In this document: positions 61,553 through 64,000 of the stretch, piece after piece | Numbering within the stretch: position 1 is the stretch's first letter | How the letters are laid out: each line of letters begins with the position of its first letter | NCBI RefSeq assembly: GCF_003627055.1 | Contig: NZ_CP032624.1 | Location: 620,001-684,000 of the forward strand | DNA: 64,000 bases | Source: Gryllotalpicola protaetiae | Lineage (GTDB): Bacteria; Actinomycetota; Actinomycetes; Actinomycetales; Microbacteriaceae | Direction: 5' to 3' | Notes under the pieces: model-generated | The model's database searches: none | The model's input: the letters and a program-made list of their open reading frames with translations, nothing else | What the model was told of the DNA's origin: nothing | Position numbers and translations under genes: made by a program

Positions 61553-62355
61553 CCGGTCATCTGCTGCGCAGGCACGCTCCGATCACCGACGAGGTGTGGA
61601 AGCTCCTCGACGACGAGGCGAAGGAGCGGCTCACCGTCGCCCTCGGCGCACGGCACTTCGTCGACGTCGCAGGGCCGCTCGGCTGGCAGCACTCGGCCAC
61701 GAATCTCGGCCGGGTCGGGCCGGCCGCGCCGCTCGGCGAGGGCGTCATCGGGCGCAGCCGGCGCGTGCTGCCGCTCACCGAGCTGCGCGCAGACTTCCAG
61801 CTGCCGCAGAACGAGTTGCTCGACGCCACCCGTGGCGCAGCCGATGTCGACCTGGGCAGCCTCGATCTGGCCGCCCACCGCATCGCGAGCGCCGAGAACG
61901 AGGCGGTGTTCCACGGCTGGGAAGCGGCGGGCATCGTCGGCATCATCCCGTCGTCGCCGCACGAGCCGCTGGTGCATGATCCCGGCGCGATCGGCTTCGA
62001 GACGGTCGCCGCGACGGCCGTCGCGACACTCAAGAGTGCCGGCATCGACGGCCCGTACGGCCTCGCGCTCTGCCCCGACGACTGGACCGCGGTCATCGAG
62101 GCGACCGACCGCGGCTACCCGCTGCTTCGGCACCTCGGCGACGTGCTCGAGGGGCCGATCGAGTGGATCCCCGGCATCCACGAGAGTGTTGTGCTGTCGA
62201 CCCGCGGCGGCGACTGGCTGCTCGAGCTCGGCGAGGACCTGTCGCTCGGCTACGCGAGCCACACCGCCGAGTCGGTCAGCCTGTACCTGGAGGAGAGCCT
62301 GAGCTTCCGCGTCGCCACGCCGGAGGCCGCGGTCGCGATCCGCACCAGGACCTAG
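61549..62355 (+). CDS. Family 1 encapsulin shell protein
   Basis: 268 residues, HK97-like fold and the usual length for 60-subunit (T=1) shells. Opening HLLRRHAPITDEVWKLLDDEA, HFVDVAGPLGWQHSATNLGR near 35-54, PLTELRADFQLPQNELLDA near 74-92, ASAENEAVFHGWEAAGIVGI near 117 and TAESVSLYLEESLSFRVATPEA at the end are family blocks. It forms the cage that packages the upstream peroxidase. The start overlaps the peroxidase stop by 4 bp, fixing stoichiometry by coupled translation. A toxin-antitoxin scar follows immediately. Confidence 0.95.
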   Translation: MTGHLLRRHAPITDEVWKLLDDEAKERLTVALGARHFVDVAGPLGWQHSATNLGRVGPAAPLGEGVIGRSRRVLPLTELRADFQLPQNELLDATRGAADVDLGSLDLAAHRIASAENEAVFHGWEAAGIVGIIPSSPHEPLVHDPGAIGFETVAATAVATLKSAGIDGPYGLALCPDDWTAVIEATDRGYPLLRHLGDVLEGPIEWIPGIHESVVLSTRGGDWLLELGEDLSLGYASHTAESVSLYLEESLSFRVATPEAAVAIRTRT

Positions 62356-62391
62356 CGTGGCGGCTCTCAGAACCGGGCGACGAGTCGGCCG

Positions 62392-62565
62392 GTGACCTGG
62401 TTCGGGACCATCCAGCAGGTCACCGAGGATCACGCCGCCGTCGAGCTCGTCTCGCGGCACGGCAACGCAGTGCGCATGGTCGCGCCGCATCGACGAACGA
62501 ACCGCCTGATCTACGACGTCACCGCCGACCAGGTGATCGTCCTGCAGGCGCGCGACCACTACTGA
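62392..62565 (+). pseudogene. YefM-Txe toxin-antitoxin remnant
   Basis: One open frame joins an antitoxin piece to a toxin tail. TIQQVTEDHAAVELVSRHGN (about 62407-62466) resembles the middle of a YefM/Phd antitoxin, while NRLIYDVTADQVIVLQARDH (about 62500-62559), followed by a final Tyr, resembles the C-terminus of a Txe/YoeB toxin. The antitoxin start and end and most of the toxin are missing, so a deletion of roughly 300-400 bp between the two genes is inferred. No usable start is evident; GTG at 62392 is only a formal one. Probably inactive. Confidence 0.6.
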
Positions 62566-62648
62566 CGAGCCCAGGGCACTAGGGGCCTCGGACAAATGCG
62601 TGATTCTGCGTATTTATCGCGATGGGTGCCGCGGGCAAGACTCAGAAC

Positions 62649-63347
62649 ATGCCAGCTACCGCGCTTCCGCCGAGCGGCGAATCGCCGCTGACCGACCTCA
62701 AGACCTGCGATGCGCGCGGGATGCTTGAGGTCCATCGCGCCTTCCGGAAGGGCTTCGACGAGGCCATCGGCCTCATCGACGGGGTCTCATCGGGCGACAC
62801 CGCTCACGCCGACGTCGTCGCCCAGCAGCTCATGTTGATGTCCACCACCCTGCACGCCCATCACGAAAGCGAGGATGAGCACCTGTGGGACATGCTCGAC
62901 CAGCGCGCACCATCCTGCGCCGCTCACGTCGGTCGGATGAAGGCGCAGCACGCGCAGATGGTCGTGCACCTGGAAGCCCTCAACCGTGCGCTGCCGGCTT
63001 GGCGAGCAAGCGCATCGGCGACCGACGCGGCACCGCTGCGCGCCGCGCTCCAAGGGGTGTCGGAATCCCTTGCCACGCACCTGCCTGATGAGGAAGCCAA
63101 CATCGTCCCGGTTATCGAGCAGGTCGTCACCAAGAAGGAGATCGACTGGTTCGCCGAGCACGGCCGGAATTCGACCCCCAAGGGGCAGGGCTGGTACATG
63201 CTCGGCGCGATCATCTCCGCCCAGCCGGGCGGTGGCCGGGACTGGGTGAAGCAGAACCTGCCCGCTCCTGGCCGCCTCGCCTGGCGACTGGTCGGCGCTC
63301 CGCGCTATGCCAAGTACCGCGCCGCTCTGGAGGGCCGCAGCAGCTGA
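62649..63347 (+). CDS. Hemerythrin HHE-domain protein
   Basis: 232 residues. Four-helix hemerythrin-like domain: MLEVHRAFRKGFDEA near 27-41, TTLHAHHESEDEHLWDMLDQ near 69-88, MKAQHAQMVVHLEAL near 99 and SLATHLPDEEANIVPVIEQV near 136-155, supplying His and Glu ligands for a di-iron site. A C-terminal 60 residues lack recognisable motifs. Possible roles are O2, NO or peroxide sensing or scavenging. ATG at 62649 chosen; 62622 is in frame. The sequence here lacks the GGATGCC motif common elsewhere. Confidence 0.82.
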   Translation: MPATALPPSGESPLTDLKTCDARGMLEVHRAFRKGFDEAIGLIDGVSSGDTAHADVVAQQLMLMSTTLHAHHESEDEHLWDMLDQRAPSCAAHVGRMKAQHAQMVVHLEALNRALPAWRASASATDAAPLRAALQGVSESLATHLPDEEANIVPVIEQVVTKKEIDWFAEHGRNSTPKGQGWYMLGAIISAQPGGGRDWVKQNLPAPGRLAWRLVGAPRYAKYRAALEGRSS

Positions 63348-63359
63348 GAGGGAGCCCGG

Positions 63360-63485
63360 CTATTCGCGCAACTCGAACGGGACGATGCCGTGCTGCGTCC
63401 CGTTGATCTGCAGCTCGATGCCATGCTCGCCCGGGTAGTGGATCCGTGTCGTCATCTGGCGCAGCGCGTGCCGCTTCGCGACGTC
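63360..63485 (-). pseudogene. C-terminal gene remnant, possibly DNA alkylation repair type
   Basis: A start-less frame of 41 codons ends at a TAG (63362-63360). It reads [20 protein letters not shown] then GIELQINGTQHGIVPFELRE. The YPGEH...NG...FEL pattern recalls the C-terminal beta segment of DNA alkylation repair (AlkD-like) proteins, but the match is from memory and weak. It overlaps the end of the LysR remnant in another frame, suggesting fused debris. Confidence 0.35.
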
Positions 63486-63742
63486 GCCGCGTCCAGCTCG
63501 CCCTGCTCAACCATGTCTAGGAGGGGTAAAGACGTGCCACCGCTCAGCTCCACCTCCGCCCGTGGGAAACGCTCGTGGAATAGTGAGAGCAGATCAGGGA
63601 CAACAGTTTCCTCGAGCTCACGCTCCAAGGCTCGTACCTGCTGACTGATCGACGGCTGCGATACATGCGCGCGAAACGCCGCACGGGTGAAGGACTTCTC
63701 CTCAGCCACGGCGACGAAGTACTCAAGCGCTCGAAGCTCCAC
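63452..63742 (-). pseudogene. LysR-family regulator remnant with internal deletion
   Basis: 96 codons. The start is a good LysR winged helix: [20 protein letters not shown], then [18 protein letters not shown]. It then jumps directly to [20 protein letters not shown] and [13 protein letters not shown], which belongs about 50-60 residues later in a normal LysR protein, and ends after a few unrelated residues. The linker helix and most of the effector domain are lost, so it cannot be a working regulator, though a DNA-binding fragment might still be made. Nothing further is visible at 63743-63826. Confidence 0.7.
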
Positions 63743-63826
63743 GTGGTCACTAAGTCGTCACGGCCGATCTCCACCGCTTGGCATCTCCAGTGACGTTCCG
63801 AGGAAGCTCGAGCGGGATTCTCTCGT

Positions 63827-64000
63827 TCATCGCCGAGCGACCCGATAGCTCGTCACCGTGAGCGATGCAGGGTCCACGCCGGCCACGGTCACGTCGACCT
63901 GGTCGCCGTCGCGCAGATCGAAGCAGTTGTCCGATAGCCGCATTCCCGGAGTCGTGTGCTCGATGCGGACCTGATAGGCGTAGCCGCGGCTCGCGATCTG
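63827..64000 (-). CDS. C-terminal Ig-like domain of a GH2/beta-mannosidase-like protein (truncated by window edge)
   Basis: The last 57 codons of a minus-strand gene entering from beyond the window, no start visible. GYAYQVRIEHTTPGMRLSDN, then CFDLRDGDQVDVTVAG, resembles the final Ig-like domain of beta-mannosidases, where the strand pattern ...SDNxFDLxPG... is conserved. No catalytic part is visible. The assignment is tentative. Confidence 0.5.
   Translation of the reverse strand, partial: QIASRGYAYQVRIEHTTPGMRLSDNCFDLRDGDQVDVTVAGVDPASLTVTSYRVARR

Overview
The window reads as chromosomal DNA of a high-GC actinobacterium, most likely Microbacteriaceae (Micrococcales). Support comes from the very high GC, many GTG starts, actinobacterial families (DUF3516 helicase, DUF501, DUF779, DUF6114/DUF6230, F420-type nitroreductase), a type II NADH dehydrogenase, LuxS, a Dyp-peroxidase/encapsulin pair, and heavy use of the heptamer GGATGCC/GGCATCC. 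This placement is inference. There is no rRNA, CRISPR array or intact transposase.

Layout. 0-9 kb: tail of a helicase; an aldehyde dehydrogenase/DUF779 pair with a GAF-domain regulator; a YCII protein; a tightly overlapped TetR-MFS-PLP enzyme-FAD lactone oxidase operon behind a 10+10 bp operator. 9-12 kb: hydrolase, LysR and SDR genes, with a shared composite promoter motif in front of the hydrolase and the SDR, then a tRNA with anticodon UAA but a short variable arm. 12-19.6 kb: housekeeping genes (ndh, DUF501, ftsB-like, eno, hisS, mazG) and a 14-TM exporter. 19.7-22.8 kb: a membrane flavin/heme electron-transfer operon (ferric-reductase-like, FMN-binding, ApbE), then two DtxR/IdeR-like boxes ahead of a short VIT/CCC1-type transporter. 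22.9-33.5 kb: MBL hydrolase with divergent TetR, mfd, pth, rplY, a two-component system, TauE/SafE and SHOCT proteins.

33.5-41.4 kb is a hexuronate catabolic regulon. UxaC (glucuronate isomerase), a UxuB-like reductase and a ManD-like dehydratase form the classical route. Two TIM-barrel isomerases and a Gfo/Idh/MocA dehydrogenase are embedded in it, and a LacI repressor has palindromic operators at both promoters. 41.4-45.4 kb: a DUF6114-DUF6230 secreted pair with TetR, and a membrane-linked XRE regulator. 45.5-49.7 kb: divergent gntK/gnd, a ClC protein and an enoyl-CoA hydratase. 49.9-55.5 kb: an overlapping operon luxS-mtn-glmU-prs-rlmC, probably led by an SDR.

55.7-64 kb: a LuxR-type regulator, a deazaflavin-dependent protein, a DHA2 exporter, and an NhaA antiporter fused to a DsbA-like thioredoxin domain. 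Divergent from that fusion is a two-gene encapsulin nanocompartment: a DyP peroxidase ending in a cargo-loading peptide, overlapping the encapsulin shell gene by 4 bp. Downstream lie gene scars (yefM-txe, a LysR gene and another gene tail), a hemerythrin-domain protein, and the end of a probable GH2/beta-mannosidase-like gene.

Structures that gene calling does not explain include intergenic hairpins with 11-19 bp stems, several of them nested, and two REP-like palindromes translated inside coding regions (FAD lactone oxidase and rlmC).
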